A DNA stretch of 64,000 nucleotides, from positions 1,777,501 through 1,841,500 of the forward strand of contig CP123444.1 of the NCBI GenBank assembly GCA_029866965.1, read 5' to 3'. The stretch's first letter is position 1. The number at the start of each line of letters is the position of its first letter. Under the pieces are notes generated by a model. That model saw only the letters and a list, made by a program, of their open reading frames with translations. It had not been told where the DNA came from and did no database searches. Shown here one piece after another: positions 16,644 to 25,894 of this stretch. A program made the position numbers and the translations under genes. The DNA comes from Flavobacteriaceae bacterium YJPT1-3 (GTDB taxonomy: Bacteria; Bacteroidota; Bacteroidia; Flavobacteriales; Flavobacteriaceae).

Positions 16644-17570
16644 ATGGAGCATTTGCTAGTGGCCGAAAGGCTGACCAAAAAATTCGGAGATTTTACAGCC
16701 CTGAACGAGGTGTCCATCGAAGTACCCAGGGGAAGTGTTTTTGGATTGCTTGGACCTAATGGTGCCGGAAAAACCACTTTGATCCGTATTGTTAATCAGA
16801 TCACAGCTCCGGATTCTGGCCGAGTCTATCTTGACGGTGCCGCACTGGCTCCCCACCACATTAGTGAAATTGGATATATGCCCGAAGAACGGGGTTTATA
16901 TAAAAGCATGAAAGTGGGGGAGCAGATCCTCTACCTGGCCCAATTGAAAGGCCTCTCCAAAAAGGAAGCTCAAACACGAGCGCAAGCCTGGTTTGAACGC
17001 CTGAATATAGCTTCCTGGTGGAATAAGAAAATTGAAGAATTATCCAAGGGACAGGCTCAAAAGATTCAGTTTGTGGTCACGGTGCTGCATCAACCCAAAT
17101 TGCTCATTTTTGATGAACCTTTTAGCGGCTTTGACCCGATCAACGCCAATTTGATCAAAGATGAGATCCTAAAATTGCGCGATGAGGGAGCGACCATTAT
17201 TTTCTCTACACATCGTATGGAATCGGTAGAAGAAATGTGTGACCATATAGCCTTGATCAATAAATCCAATAAAATCCTGGATGGTGAAATAACTAAGATC
17301 AAACGAGCCTACAAATCGAACACCTATGCTGTAGGTATAGAGGCTTTCGCGAAAGAAGAACTGGAACAGGAGCTAAAGGACAAATTTACAACCAGTCCGG
17401 CGAACTTTAAATCGCTCAACAATGAGCTTAAAATGAACATCACCATTGACGAGCAATCCTCACCTAACGAACTTTTGCAATACCTCACCGGAAAAGGCCA
17501 GGTGACTCACTTTGTGGAATTGATTCCCAGTGTAAACGATATTTTTATACAAACCGTAAACGCCAATTAG
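16644..17570 (+). CDS. ABC transporter ATP-binding protein (ABC-2 type exporter)
   Basis: This 308-aa ATPase has Walker A GPNGAGKT at 37-44, signature LSKGQAQKIQ, Walker B LLIFDEPFSGFDP and the switch His in STHRM. The last 80 residues resemble the DUF4162 tail common in NatA-like and drug/sodium exporter ATPases. It pairs with the permease gene that begins at the very next base. The substrate is unknown; sodium or a small hydrophobic compound is possible by analogy with NatAB. It is the first gene of a seven-gene operon. Confidence 0.88.
   Translation: MEHLLVAERLTKKFGDFTALNEVSIEVPRGSVFGLLGPNGAGKTTLIRIVNQITAPDSGRVYLDGAALAPHHISEIGYMPEERGLYKSMKVGEQILYLAQLKGLSKKEAQTRAQAWFERLNIASWWNKKIEELSKGQAQKIQFVVTVLHQPKLLIFDEPFSGFDPINANLIKDEILKLRDEGATIIFSTHRMESVEEMCDHIALINKSNKILDGEITKIKRAYKSNTYAVGIEAFAKEELEQELKDKFTTSPANFKSLNNELKMNITIDEQSSPNELLQYLTGKGQVTHFVELIPSVNDIFIQTVNAN
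17343..17356. repeat. GCTTTCGCGAAAGC-type palindrome, one mismatch
   Basis: GCTTTCGCGAAAGA matches 13 of 14 bases; read as Ala-Phe-Ala-Lys in the ABC ATPase gene. Confidence 0.55.
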
Positions 17571-18881
17571 ATGAGAGTACTATCCTTAATTATTAAAAGA
17601 GAGTACATGGCGCGCGTGCGTAATCGCTCTTTTTTGGTGATGACCTTCTTAAGTCCGCTTATACTCGTAGGAATGATTGCTTTGATCACCTATTTGAGCC
17701 AGGTCAATAACGATACCACACGGACTATCGCGTTCTTGGATGAAACCGGCCTGTTTGGAGAGGAATTTTTCGACACGGAGAAAACATCTTATGTCAATCT
17801 TTCAGAAGCCAATCTGGAGAAGGCCAAGCAATTGGTGGAAGCTGAAGAATATTACGGCTTGATCTTTATCCCGGAGCAGGTCGCTAATGCTGATTTTGAA
17901 GGGGCAGCCATTGAGCAGATTGTTTTTTATGGAGAAGAATCTCCCTCCATCTCCCTCCTTGAAGATATTGAAAGGCGTTTAGAAAAACGACTGACCAACC
18001 GCGAATTGGTGGAGCGGGGTGTTGACCTCAACGTGCTCGATGCTTCAAAAGCTTCTATTGACATCACCATTGAAAATTACACCGGAGAGCAAACTTCAAA
18101 GATGTCTAGTTGGATCAAGGCCGCCTTTGGAGGTGCAGCCGGTTATCTCCTGATGATGTTCATCATTATCTACGGGAATATGGTCATGCGGAGCGTCATT
18201 GAAGAAAAGACCAATCGTATAATTGAAGTGATAATCTCCTCAGTAAAGCCCTTTCAGCTCATGATGGGAAAAATATTGGGGACTACCTTGGCCGGCATCA
18301 CCCAATTCACCATCTGGGTAATCGTAGGAGGGATCTTACTTACCGTAGTCAGCAGCTATTTTGGAATGGAGGCCATGACCGCAGCCAGTCCGCAGGCGCA
18401 AGCCATGGCCACTCAAGATCTCAGTAAGATGGAATTGATCGTGGCCGATATTCTCCGCTTACCTCTGGGGCAGTTGACCCTGGGCTTCTTGATTTATTTT
18501 ATTGGAGGGTACTTTTTATACAGCTCCATTTATGCCTCCATTGGGGCGGCGGTAGACAATGAAACGGATACCCAGCAATTCATGTTGCCGGTAATTTTAC
18601 CGCTCATGTTGGGAATATATGTTGGTTTTTTCGCAGTCATCGAGAATCCGCACGGTACCGTGAGCACAGCCTTCTCCATGATCCCACTTACCTCACCCAT
18701 CGTCATGCTGATGCGTATCCCATTCGGAGTGCCCTGGTACGAATTGATAATTTCAGTGCTCCTCTTGATTGGTTCTTTTGCCTTTACGGTTTGGTTGGGA
18801 GCAAAGATCTATCGGGTTGGGATATTGATGTATGGAAAGAAACCTACCTATAAGGAACTGTTTAAATGGCTTAAATATTGA
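17571..18881 (+). CDS. ABC-2 type transporter permease (NatB-like)
   Basis: This 436-aa membrane protein has one N-terminal helix (residues 22-43) and a large extracytoplasmic domain (about 45-175), then five further helices in the C-terminal half. This is the layout of NatB/YhaP-type ABC-2 permeases. The coupling region EEKTNRIIEVIISSVKP, just after the second helix, is the family hallmark that contacts the ATPase. It starts immediately after the ATPase stop codon, so the two form one exporter. The mechanosensitive channel gene follows after five bases. Confidence 0.88.
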   Translation: MRVLSLIIKREYMARVRNRSFLVMTFLSPLILVGMIALITYLSQVNNDTTRTIAFLDETGLFGEEFFDTEKTSYVNLSEANLEKAKQLVEAEEYYGLIFIPEQVANADFEGAAIEQIVFYGEESPSISLLEDIERRLEKRLTNRELVERGVDLNVLDASKASIDITIENYTGEQTSKMSSWIKAAFGGAAGYLLMMFIIIYGNMVMRSVIEEKTNRIIEVIISSVKPFQLMMGKILGTTLAGITQFTIWVIVGGILLTVVSSYFGMEAMTAASPQAQAMATQDLSKMELIVADILRLPLGQLTLGFLIYFIGGYFLYSSIYASIGAAVDNETDTQQFMLPVILPLMLGIYVGFFAVIENPHGTVSTAFSMIPLTSPIVMLMRIPFGVPWYELIISVLLLIGSFAFTVWLGAKIYRVGILMYGKKPTYKELFKWLKY

Positions 18882-18886
18882 TCAAA

Positions 18887-19837
18887 ATGGTACAGGAAGA
18901 GACTGTTGAAACCATTAAGGAAGTGATTGAGGAGGATATCTGGGGATCCATTAAGAAATTCCTTGATCTCGGAATTCATATTGGTAAGGACGATACAGCG
19001 ATTGACCTGACTATCGGCCATCTGCTGCTGGTCATCATCGCCTTCGCTGTCACCAGCTTTGTGCTCAAATGGATCAAGGTCTGGCTGACGCGAAAGATGG
19101 AAAATGAAGACAAGCTGAAGTTCAACAGCATCTTTAAGTTTACGCGCTACTTTATTTACATCGTCGTGATCCTGATCACGTTGAATATTGCCGGAATTCA
19201 GGTTACCGCCATTTTAGTCGCCTCTGCAGGACTTTTTATTGGGTTGGGTCTGGCTTTACAGGAATTATTTCAGGATATTATTGCCGGGATCATGATCATG
19301 GTCGATAAATCCATTCACGTAGGCGATATCATTGAGTCTGAAGGTCGAGTAGGTCGTGTGTTCGAGATCAAACTGAGGACTACCCGTGCACTTACACGTG
19401 ATGACAAAGTTGTTATCATCCCCAATCATAAGTTTTTAAGCGAGACCATTTTCAATTATACCCAAAACCACAAAACGACCCGGGAGACCGTACATGTAGG
19501 CGTTGCCTATGGAAGTGATACAGAACTGGTACGGAATCTATTGCTCGACTGCGCTTCTAAGCAATCGGGAATCTTAAAGAGTCCAAAACCCTTCGTTCTT
19601 TTTGAAGATTTTGCCGACTCTGCACTCCTATTTGGAATTTACTTTTTCGTAAGCGACGCCTTTGTCGATCCTCGAATCAAAAGTGAACTTCGTTTTAAGA
19701 TCGATACGGCCTTTAGAGAGAACAATGTCACTATTCCATTCCCGCAACGCGATGTGCATTTCTATGCGAATGATTCGGGAATCCCGATACAAATGATGAC
19801 CTCTAATCCCAATAAATCCTCGCTCGCTGATGATTAA
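18887..19837 (+). CDS. Small-conductance mechanosensitive channel, MscS family
   Basis: The 316-aa protein has an N-terminal helix near 48-65, a second near 85-105 and the pore helix (AILVASAGLFIGLGLALQELFQDIIAGIMI). The cytoplasmic MscS beta domain follows with VGDIIESEGRVGRVFEIKLRTTR (split around residues 155-180) and IPNHKFLSETIFNYT. It opens under membrane tension and releases solutes during osmotic downshock. The ATG at 18887 is preferred over the in-frame TTG at 18878, which overlaps the permease stop. Its 3' end overlaps the DUF6268 gene by eight bases. Confidence 0.92.
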   Translation: MVQEETVETIKEVIEEDIWGSIKKFLDLGIHIGKDDTAIDLTIGHLLLVIIAFAVTSFVLKWIKVWLTRKMENEDKLKFNSIFKFTRYFIYIVVILITLNIAGIQVTAILVASAGLFIGLGLALQELFQDIIAGIMIMVDKSIHVGDIIESEGRVGRVFEIKLRTTRALTRDDKVVIIPNHKFLSETIFNYTQNHKTTRETVHVGVAYGSDTELVRNLLLDCASKQSGILKSPKPFVLFEDFADSALLFGIYFFVSDAFVDPRIKSELRFKIDTAFRENNVTIPFPQRDVHFYANDSGIPIQMMTSNPNKSSLADD

Positions 19838-20723
19838 GAAGCCCCTACTTGTCGTTCTCTTATGCTGTATTCCCTTTCCAGCCATCGCTCAATTGACTGA
19901 TCTCGCTCGAGTAGAATACACCTATTTCCCGCAAAGCGATTCTGACAATTCTTTCAGACGTTTTCGCGCCCTTGCCAATATCCCTTTGGTCATGGGTTGG
20001 GAAGGCCATTATCTCGTTCCGGGCATTGAGTACCGCAATGTGAATTTACAGTATGAAGACATGGCGCCCTTTCTACGGCAAGGCCTGGATCGATTCCAGT
20101 CCATAGACGTCAGTTTAGGGTACACCTTCCCTTTGAAAAATAACTGGCGCTTTGGAGCCCGGGCCGGTGTGATCATCGCCTCCAACTTTGTACGCGATCG
20201 AGCCATTAGCGATGATTTATTGTTTGACGGCGGTTTGTATTTTGTAAAAGACAAGACGGAAGAAGGTTTAGAAAAACCCTGGAGATTGGTTCTCGGGGTG
20301 ACCTACAATACAGATGCCGGGCGTCCTTTCCCTTTGCCCTATGTGAATTTCAATAAGACCTTAAATGAACATTGGTCATATACCCTGGGAGCCCCCAAAA
20401 CCAATGTTAAGTACTATTTCACGCAAAAGCATATCGTACAGGCATTCGTGACCTTAGACGGATTTTATGCCAATATTCAGGAAGGACGTGAAATTCCCCA
20501 GCCGGATGACAGCAGTCTTTTTGCAGACAATATATCCATGACGGTAGTGCTTTCGGGGGTGGGGTACGAGCACTATTTTACCAAGAACCTCCTTGCCTAT
20601 GTATATGCAGGATGGACCCTGGCCAACGAAATCAGATTGCGCAATAATGAACGTGAGGATGTGTTCATTATTAATGAAACCAATACCTTCTACACCCGCG
20701 GAGGCTTAAAATTTAAAATTTAG
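19830..20723 (+). CDS. DUF6268 outer-membrane beta-barrel protein
   Basis: A signal peptide ends at PAIAQ (about residue 21). The remaining 276 residues alternate polar and hydrophobic residues in strands (ARVEYTYFPQS, WRFGARAGVIIAS, HYFTKNLLAYVYAGW) and end in KFKI, as expected for an outer-membrane barrel. The pattern resembles DUF6268 of Bacteroidota. No transport substrate can be inferred. Translational overlap with the MscS gene and a two-base gap to the regulator gene place it firmly in the operon. Confidence 0.7.
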   Translation: MIKKPLLVVLLCCIPFPAIAQLTDLARVEYTYFPQSDSDNSFRRFRALANIPLVMGWEGHYLVPGIEYRNVNLQYEDMAPFLRQGLDRFQSIDVSLGYTFPLKNNWRFGARAGVIIASNFVRDRAISDDLLFDGGLYFVKDKTEEGLEKPWRLVLGVTYNTDAGRPFPLPYVNFNKTLNEHWSYTLGAPKTNVKYYFTQKHIVQAFVTLDGFYANIQEGREIPQPDDSSLFADNISMTVVLSGVGYEHYFTKNLLAYVYAGWTLANEIRLRNNEREDVFIINETNTFYTRGGLKFKI

Positions 20724-20725
20724 AC

Positions 20726-21889
20726 ATGTCAAAAATATTGATCATTGAGGATGAGGCGGCCATACGTCGTGTGCTGGTTAAAATTCTCACCGAAGAAAAT
20801 CCGGCTTACGAAGTAGAGGAGGCTGAAGACGGCTTACTGGGTACGGAGAAAATTAAAGATCAGGATTACGATCTGGTGCTTTGCGACATCAAGATGCCAA
20901 AAATGGACGGGGTCGAAGTGCTCGAAGCGGTCAAAAAGATCAAGCCTGAGATTCCCATGGTGATGATCTCCGGTCACGGAGACCTGGATACCGCCGTAAA
21001 CACCATGCGCTTAGGCGCGTTTGATTACATTTCCAAACCCCCGGACCTCAACCGGCTTTTGAACACTGTACGCAACGCTCTCGACCGTAAAACGCTGGTG
21101 GTCGAGAACAAGCGACTCAAGAAAAAGGTCAGTAAGAAATTTGATATGGTGGGAGAGAGTGATGCCATTACCCACATTCAGGACATGATCGACAAGGTAG
21201 CTCCTACAGATGCGCGCGTACTCATTACCGGACCCAATGGAACGGGAAAAGAACTGGTTGCCCACTGGTTGCACGAAAAAAGTGAACGTTCCGGAGGTCC
21301 TATGATCGAGGTCAATTGTGCGGCCATTCCTTCAGAATTGATCGAAAGCGAACTATTCGGTCATGTCAAAGGTGCTTTTACCTCGGCCAATAAAGACCGG
21401 GCGGGGAAATTTGAAGCGGCCAACGGTGGCACCATCTTTTTAGATGAGGTAGGCGATATGAGTCTGTCTGCTCAGGCTAAAGTGCTTCGAGCCTTACAAG
21501 AGAGTAAGGTACAGCGTGTAGGTAGCGATAAAGACATCAAAGTGGATGTGCGGGTCATCGCAGCGACCAATAAAGACCTGAAAAAAGAAATTGAGGAAGG
21601 AAATTTTAGAGAAGATCTATATCATCGTCTGGCGGTTATTCTGATTCAGGTGCCCGCCCTCAATGAGCGCCGTGAAGATATTCCATTATTGGTGGAGCAC
21701 TTTGCTCAGAAAATAGCGGAGGAGCAGGGTACAGCGGTCAAATCTTTTTCTAAAAAGGCCATCAAGAAGTTACAGGAATACGATTGGACCGGAAATATTC
21801 GCGAATTGCGCAATGTGATTGAGCGTTTGATCATCCTAGGGAGTGCCGAAGTTTCGGAAGAGGACGTAAAACTATTTGCCAGTAAATAA
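20726..21889 (+). CDS. Sigma-54-type response regulator without a DNA-binding domain
   Basis: Residues 1-120 are a receiver domain with phosphorylation site Asp54 (LCDIKMPKMDG) and the switch Lys in SKPPDL. Residues 140-380 are an AAA+ domain: Walker A GPNGTGKE at 169-176, GAFTSA at 216-221 and Walker B GGTIFLDE at 234-241. NtrC-type regulators normally continue with a Fis-like helix-turn-helix to about 450 residues. This one stops at residue 387 after RELRNVIERLIILGS, so it probably acts from solution or on something other than a specific enhancer. The sigma-54 contact loop reads GAFTSA instead of GAFTGA. No sensor kinase gene is near. Confidence 0.9.
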   Translation: MSKILIIEDEAAIRRVLVKILTEENPAYEVEEAEDGLLGTEKIKDQDYDLVLCDIKMPKMDGVEVLEAVKKIKPEIPMVMISGHGDLDTAVNTMRLGAFDYISKPPDLNRLLNTVRNALDRKTLVVENKRLKKKVSKKFDMVGESDAITHIQDMIDKVAPTDARVLITGPNGTGKELVAHWLHEKSERSGGPMIEVNCAAIPSELIESELFGHVKGAFTSANKDRAGKFEAANGGTIFLDEVGDMSLSAQAKVLRALQESKVQRVGSDKDIKVDVRVIAATNKDLKKEIEEGNFREDLYHRLAVILIQVPALNERREDIPLLVEHFAQKIAEEQGTAVKSFSKKAIKKLQEYDWTGNIRELRNVIERLIILGSAEVSEEDVKLFASK

Positions 21890-21895
21890 AGCACC

Positions 21896-22771
21896 ATGGA
21901 AATACCAGCACCCTCTACACTACAAATTACCGAGCCGATTACGCTTTCGCGAAAGCAAACCCACATTGACCTGGGGAAGAAAAAAGAATTAGAGAAAACG
22001 CTGGAAACCACCCGTAAAGCCCTAGGCGAGCTTCAAGATCGTCTCTATGCACACAACAAGTACGCCGTGCTCGTTTGTCTACAAGGCATGGATACGGCAG
22101 GCAAGGATAGCCTGATCAGGGAGGTATTCAAAGACTTTAATGCCCGGGGAGTGGTGGTGCATAGTTTTAAGGTGCCCACATCAGAAGAGTTGGGGCATGA
22201 TTATTTATGGCGACACTATATAGCCCTCCCGGAACGAGGAAAATTTGCTGTTTTCAATCGTACCCACTATGAAAATGTACTGGTCACCCGGGTACATCCG
22301 GAGTACATTTTAGGAGAAAACCTTCCGAATGTGCACAGTTTAAACGATGTCAACGATGAATTCTGGAATCAACGCTTTGAGCAGATCAATAATTTTGAAA
22401 AGCATCTCGCTCAGAACGGCACCTTGATCTTTAAGTTTTTTCTGCATTTGTCTAAAGACGAGCAGAAAAATAGGTTGCTACGCCGACTCGAAAAGAGATC
22501 GAAGAACTGGAAGTTTTCTGCAGGTGATCTTAAGGAGCGTGAGCTCTGGGACGAGTATCAGCGCTGTTATGAAGAAGCCATCAATCGAACCTCAAAACCC
22601 CACGCTCCCTGGTACATCATTCCGGCAGACGACAAACCTTCTGCCCGACTTATGGTCGCCAATACCCTACTGGAGACCTTAGCCACCTATGAAGATATAA
22701 AAGAACCCAGTTTGGATGCCGAGACTCAAGCCAATCTGGAAATGTATAAAGAACAATTGCGATCCGAATGA
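21896..22771 (+). CDS. Polyphosphate kinase 2 family protein
   Basis: This 291-aa enzyme has the PPK2 P-loop GMDTAGKDS at 64-72, the lid region HDYLWRHYIALPERGKF and the motif FNRTHYENVLVTRVHPE. The C-terminal WKFSAGDLKERELWDEY and APWYIIPADDKP are also family hallmarks. PPK2 enzymes use polyphosphate to phosphorylate nucleoside mono- or diphosphates. The single-domain length fits class I or III; the preferred nucleotide cannot be decided here. The gene starts six bases after the regulator and overlaps the M28 peptidase start by four. Confidence 0.9.
   Translation: MEIPAPSTLQITEPITLSRKQTHIDLGKKKELEKTLETTRKALGELQDRLYAHNKYAVLVCLQGMDTAGKDSLIREVFKDFNARGVVVHSFKVPTSEELGHDYLWRHYIALPERGKFAVFNRTHYENVLVTRVHPEYILGENLPNVHSLNDVNDEFWNQRFEQINNFEKHLAQNGTLIFKFFLHLSKDEQKNRLLRRLEKRSKNWKFSAGDLKERELWDEYQRCYEEAINRTSKPHAPWYIIPADDKPSARLMVANTLLETLATYEDIKEPSLDAETQANLEMYKEQLRSE
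21943..21956. repeat. GCTTTCGCGAAAGC palindrome, perfect
   Basis: Exact copy near the start of the PPK2 gene, read as Leu-Ser-Arg-Lys, in the variable N-terminus before the conserved domain. Confidence 0.75.
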
Positions 22772-24162
22772 AGAAGAACACCGCCCTTAAAATCACACTG
22801 ACATTAGCCCTATTTTGGATGAGTATGCCTGCGGTTGAGGCTCAACAAGATTCCCTACAAATTCGCAAATTCTACGATGTCGCCTTACTTAACGGACAGA
22901 GCTATGCCTGGTTGGAGCGATTGAGCAACGATATCGGATCGCGTCTAAGCGGAAGCCTGGGGGCAGAGCGAGCGGTTGATTGGGCTAAAGAAACCCTGGA
23001 CTCTTTAGGATTAGATAAAGTTTGGCTACAGCCGGTGATGGTGCCCAAATGGACACGAGGTTTACCGGAGTACGCCTATATTGAAACCGGAATAGGTCAG
23101 ACCACCAATGTGCCTATTTGCGCCCTGGGGGGTTCTGTAGCTACGCCTGCCGGAGGTTTAAAAGCTCAAGTGATCGAGGTGCAGGGCATTCAAGATCTTG
23201 CACGCTACGGCAGAGACCAACTAGAAGGGAAGATCGTGTTCTACAATCGCCCCATGGATGCAACCTTGATCAATACGTTTTCAGCCTATGGAGGCTGTGT
23301 GGATCAACGGTACGCCGGAGCCAAAGAAGCGGCTGCTTATGGAGCTGTAGGGGTGATCGTTCGTTCGGTAACCCACGCCCTGGATGATTTCACGCATACG
23401 GGGTCCATGTCTTATGGCGAGCTGGCCAATAAGGATCGAATTCCGGCCGCGGCCATTAGTACCAAGGGGGCTGAGTTTTTAAGTACCACTTTAAAATTGA
23501 AGCCGGATGCTCAGTTCTATTTCAATATGAGCTGCAAGAATTTTGCCGACGTACAATCGCATAACGTGGTGGGTGAGATCGTCGGTACTGAATTCCCGGA
23601 AGAATACATGGTTGTAGGAGGACATTTGGATTCCTGGGACCTGGGGGATGGAGCCCATGATGATGGTGCCGGGGTAGTTCAAAGTATGGAAGTCCTTAGA
23701 CTGATGAAGGTTGCTAATTACCAACCCAAGCGGAGCATTCGGGTTGTATTGTTTATGAATGAAGAAAATGGATTGCGCGGTGGGCGGAAATACGCAGAGC
23801 TTGCAGAGCAGAATGAGGAAAACCACGTTTTTGCGCTGGAAAGTGATGCCGGAGGTTTTACGCCTCGAGGTTTTTCCTTTGACTGTACTCCTGAGCAGTT
23901 TGAGCAGGTGGCTTCCTGGCAACCCTTGTTCGCTCCTTACTTAGTACATCATTTTGAGCGTGGAGGCAGTGGAGCTGATATAGGTCCGTTGAAAAAAGAC
24001 GGAATCGTACTGGCCGGTCTGCGTCCCGATTCCCAACGCTATTTTGATTATCACCACGCTCCCAATGACACTTTTGATAAGGTCAATAAAAGAGAACTGG
24101 AATTGGGCGCAGCCACCATGGCTTCTTTAATCTATCTCTACGACACCTATGGCGTAAAATAG
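22768..24162 (+). CDS. Secreted M28 family zinc aminopeptidase
   Basis: This 464-aa protein begins with a signal peptide (cleavage near AVEAQ, residue 25). A PA-type insert spans roughly residues 110-250. The catalytic core has the M28 zinc ligands: His and Asp in VGGHLDSWDLGDGAHDDGAG, the Glu pair in FMNEENGLRG, Asp in ALESDAGG and the last His in YHHAPNDTFD. It should release N-terminal amino acids or dipeptides in the periplasm or on the surface. It closes the seven-gene operon, overlapping PPK2 by ATGA. Confidence 0.9.
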   Translation: MKKNTALKITLTLALFWMSMPAVEAQQDSLQIRKFYDVALLNGQSYAWLERLSNDIGSRLSGSLGAERAVDWAKETLDSLGLDKVWLQPVMVPKWTRGLPEYAYIETGIGQTTNVPICALGGSVATPAGGLKAQVIEVQGIQDLARYGRDQLEGKIVFYNRPMDATLINTFSAYGGCVDQRYAGAKEAAAYGAVGVIVRSVTHALDDFTHTGSMSYGELANKDRIPAAAISTKGAEFLSTTLKLKPDAQFYFNMSCKNFADVQSHNVVGEIVGTEFPEEYMVVGGHLDSWDLGDGAHDDGAGVVQSMEVLRLMKVANYQPKRSIRVVLFMNEENGLRGGRKYAELAEQNEENHVFALESDAGGFTPRGFSFDCTPEQFEQVASWQPLFAPYLVHHFERGGSGADIGPLKKDGIVLAGLRPDSQRYFDYHHAPNDTFDKVNKRELELGAATMASLIYLYDTYGVK

Positions 24163-24232
24163 GGCGTCTCGGGTCGTAAAGCGTAGATTTAATTCTTTTC
24201 TTTGTGGCTCCTAAAGCACTAGAGAAAGCCAC

Positions 24233-25594
24233 ATGAATCTAAGGGCCTACACCCAAGAATTTCCACAGAATCTCAAGATTGCCCTGCCCGTCATGTTGGG
24301 TCAACTGGGCCATATTCTGGTGGCTTTGGCAGACAATTTAATGGTGGGTCAGTTGGGTGCGGCGGAGTTGGCTGCGGTTTCCTTAGGGAACAGTCTGGTC
24401 TTTGTGGCTCTTGCGCTGGGCATAGGATTTAGTTTTGCGATTACTCCGCTAGTGGCAGAAGCAGATGGTGCAGAAGACACAGAAAGAGGACGCAGTTATT
24501 TTCACCACGGAGTGGTCATGTGTACGGTCAACGGCATCTTGTTATTTCTAGTGCTACTCCTCGCTAAGCCCCTATTGTTCTATATGGATCAACCCGAGGA
24601 AGTGGTCGTTCTCGCCGTACCCTATATGGAGATAGTTGCTTTGTCACTGGTACCCCTGATGATTTTTCAGGCATTCAAGCAGTTTGCTGACGGACTCTCC
24701 CAAACCAAATATGCCATGTACGCGACCTTGTCTTCCAATGTCGTCAATGTCTTTTTCAATTTTGTGTTGATCTACGGTTTGTGGTTCTTCCCACCTCTCG
24801 AAGTCGAAGGTGCGGCCTGGGGTACGTTGATCTCCCGCTTTTTTATGCTGGCCGTTCTAGTGCTAATCCTTAAACGCAAGAAAAAATTCGCTCCTTATTT
24901 CTATTTTTCCTGGAAGGAGAAATGGTCAGGTCCCATTTTTAAACGATTATTCGATTTAGGAGTGCCTACGGCCCTTCAAATGTTGCTGGAAGTAGCCTTG
25001 TTTACATCGGCTATTATTCTATCTGGAATACTCGGGACGAACGCCCAGGCTGCCAATCAAATCGCTCTAAATCTAGCGGCGATGACCTATATGATCGCTG
25101 TAGGATTAGGAGTTACGGCGACCATACGGGTGGGGAATCAAAAAGGGCGCAATGATTTTATACGATTACGTCGTGTGGCCCAATCCATTTTTTTACAGGT
25201 GTTTTTGATCGAGGCTCTGTTTGCCTTCGGATTTGTTGCTACCCGGTTTATTTTACCCACCTTTTATATCGATAATGCGGAGGTCATCTCCATTGCGGCT
25301 CAGTTGCTACTTATAGCGGCCTTTTTCCAGTTGAGTGATGGCTTGCAGGTGGTGATTCTGGGTGCGCTCCGGGGATTGCAAGATGTTTGGGTGCCCACCC
25401 TAATCTGTTTGATCGCCTATGGTTTGATCGGATTTCCGATTGCCTGGTATTCGGGAACACCAGAGCGTTGGGCGAGCACCGGAATCTGGCTGGGCTTACT
25501 GGCTGGATTGACGGCTTCAGCCGTAATGTTGTATTTTCGATTTGAATATCTCAATAAAAGACAGGTGTTGATGGCTAAAAATACCACCGCTTAA
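24233..25594 (+). CDS. MATE family multidrug/organic cation exporter
   Basis: This 453-aa protein has twelve predicted membrane helices in two related halves, as in NorM-type MATE antiporters. Typical parts are IALPVMLGQLGHILVALADN in helix 1 (two-fold related to the later LGVPTALQMLLEVALF), GFSFAITPLVAEADG and GLGVTATIRVGNQKG. It exports cationic drugs or metabolites in exchange for sodium or protons; the coupling ion is not evident. It stands alone, 70 bases after the M28 gene. Confidence 0.92.
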   Translation: MNLRAYTQEFPQNLKIALPVMLGQLGHILVALADNLMVGQLGAAELAAVSLGNSLVFVALALGIGFSFAITPLVAEADGAEDTERGRSYFHHGVVMCTVNGILLFLVLLLAKPLLFYMDQPEEVVVLAVPYMEIVALSLVPLMIFQAFKQFADGLSQTKYAMYATLSSNVVNVFFNFVLIYGLWFFPPLEVEGAAWGTLISRFFMLAVLVLILKRKKKFAPYFYFSWKEKWSGPIFKRLFDLGVPTALQMLLEVALFTSAIILSGILGTNAQAANQIALNLAAMTYMIAVGLGVTATIRVGNQKGRNDFIRLRRVAQSIFLQVFLIEALFAFGFVATRFILPTFYIDNAEVISIAAQLLLIAAFFQLSDGLQVVILGALRGLQDVWVPTLICLIAYGLIGFPIAWYSGTPERWASTGIWLGLLAGLTASAVMLYFRFEYLNKRQVLMAKNTTA

Positions 25595-25663
25595 AGAATT
25601 TTATCGGTCTGCTGCATCAAAAGATAAGCACATACCGCTGAACTAAGTAATCTATCGTATACT

Positions 25664-25894
25664 ATGGAATTTCCAAAATTTTTACTCGGCGACAATACGG
25701 ATTACCCGGAGGCCATTTTTGTGATACATACCCACTACCCACGCTTCATCATTAATTTGGAAAATGATGAGGTGGAGTGGTTAGAAGACTTTACTCCTGC
25801 TGATGAAAAGGAATTGGAGACTGAGGCTGGTTCGCTCATTGAAGAGGCGTCGCGTTTCTATGATCGCGAGGTGGAGCGTTATGAAGACGATTAA
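25664..25894 (+). CDS. Small acidic conserved protein, 76 aa
   Basis: I cannot name a family. The protein is acidic, has no membrane segment, and shows alternating strands (AIFVIHTHYPRFIINL) followed by a helix rich in Glu (EKELETEAGSLIEEASRFYD). Its stop overlaps the start of the PAP2 gene (TAATG), so it is translated together with a membrane phosphatase. Its role is unknown; coding status is strong because of the overlap and consistent codon use. Confidence 0.7.
   Translation: MEFPKFLLGDNTDYPEAIFVIHTHYPRFIINLENDEVEWLEDFTPADEKELETEAGSLIEEASRFYDREVERYEDD

Noticed and set aside
18878-18886. TTG start of the MscS gene overlapping the permease stop
   Set aside because: The ATG at 18887 is nine bases downstream, and nothing in the extra residues supports the TTG.
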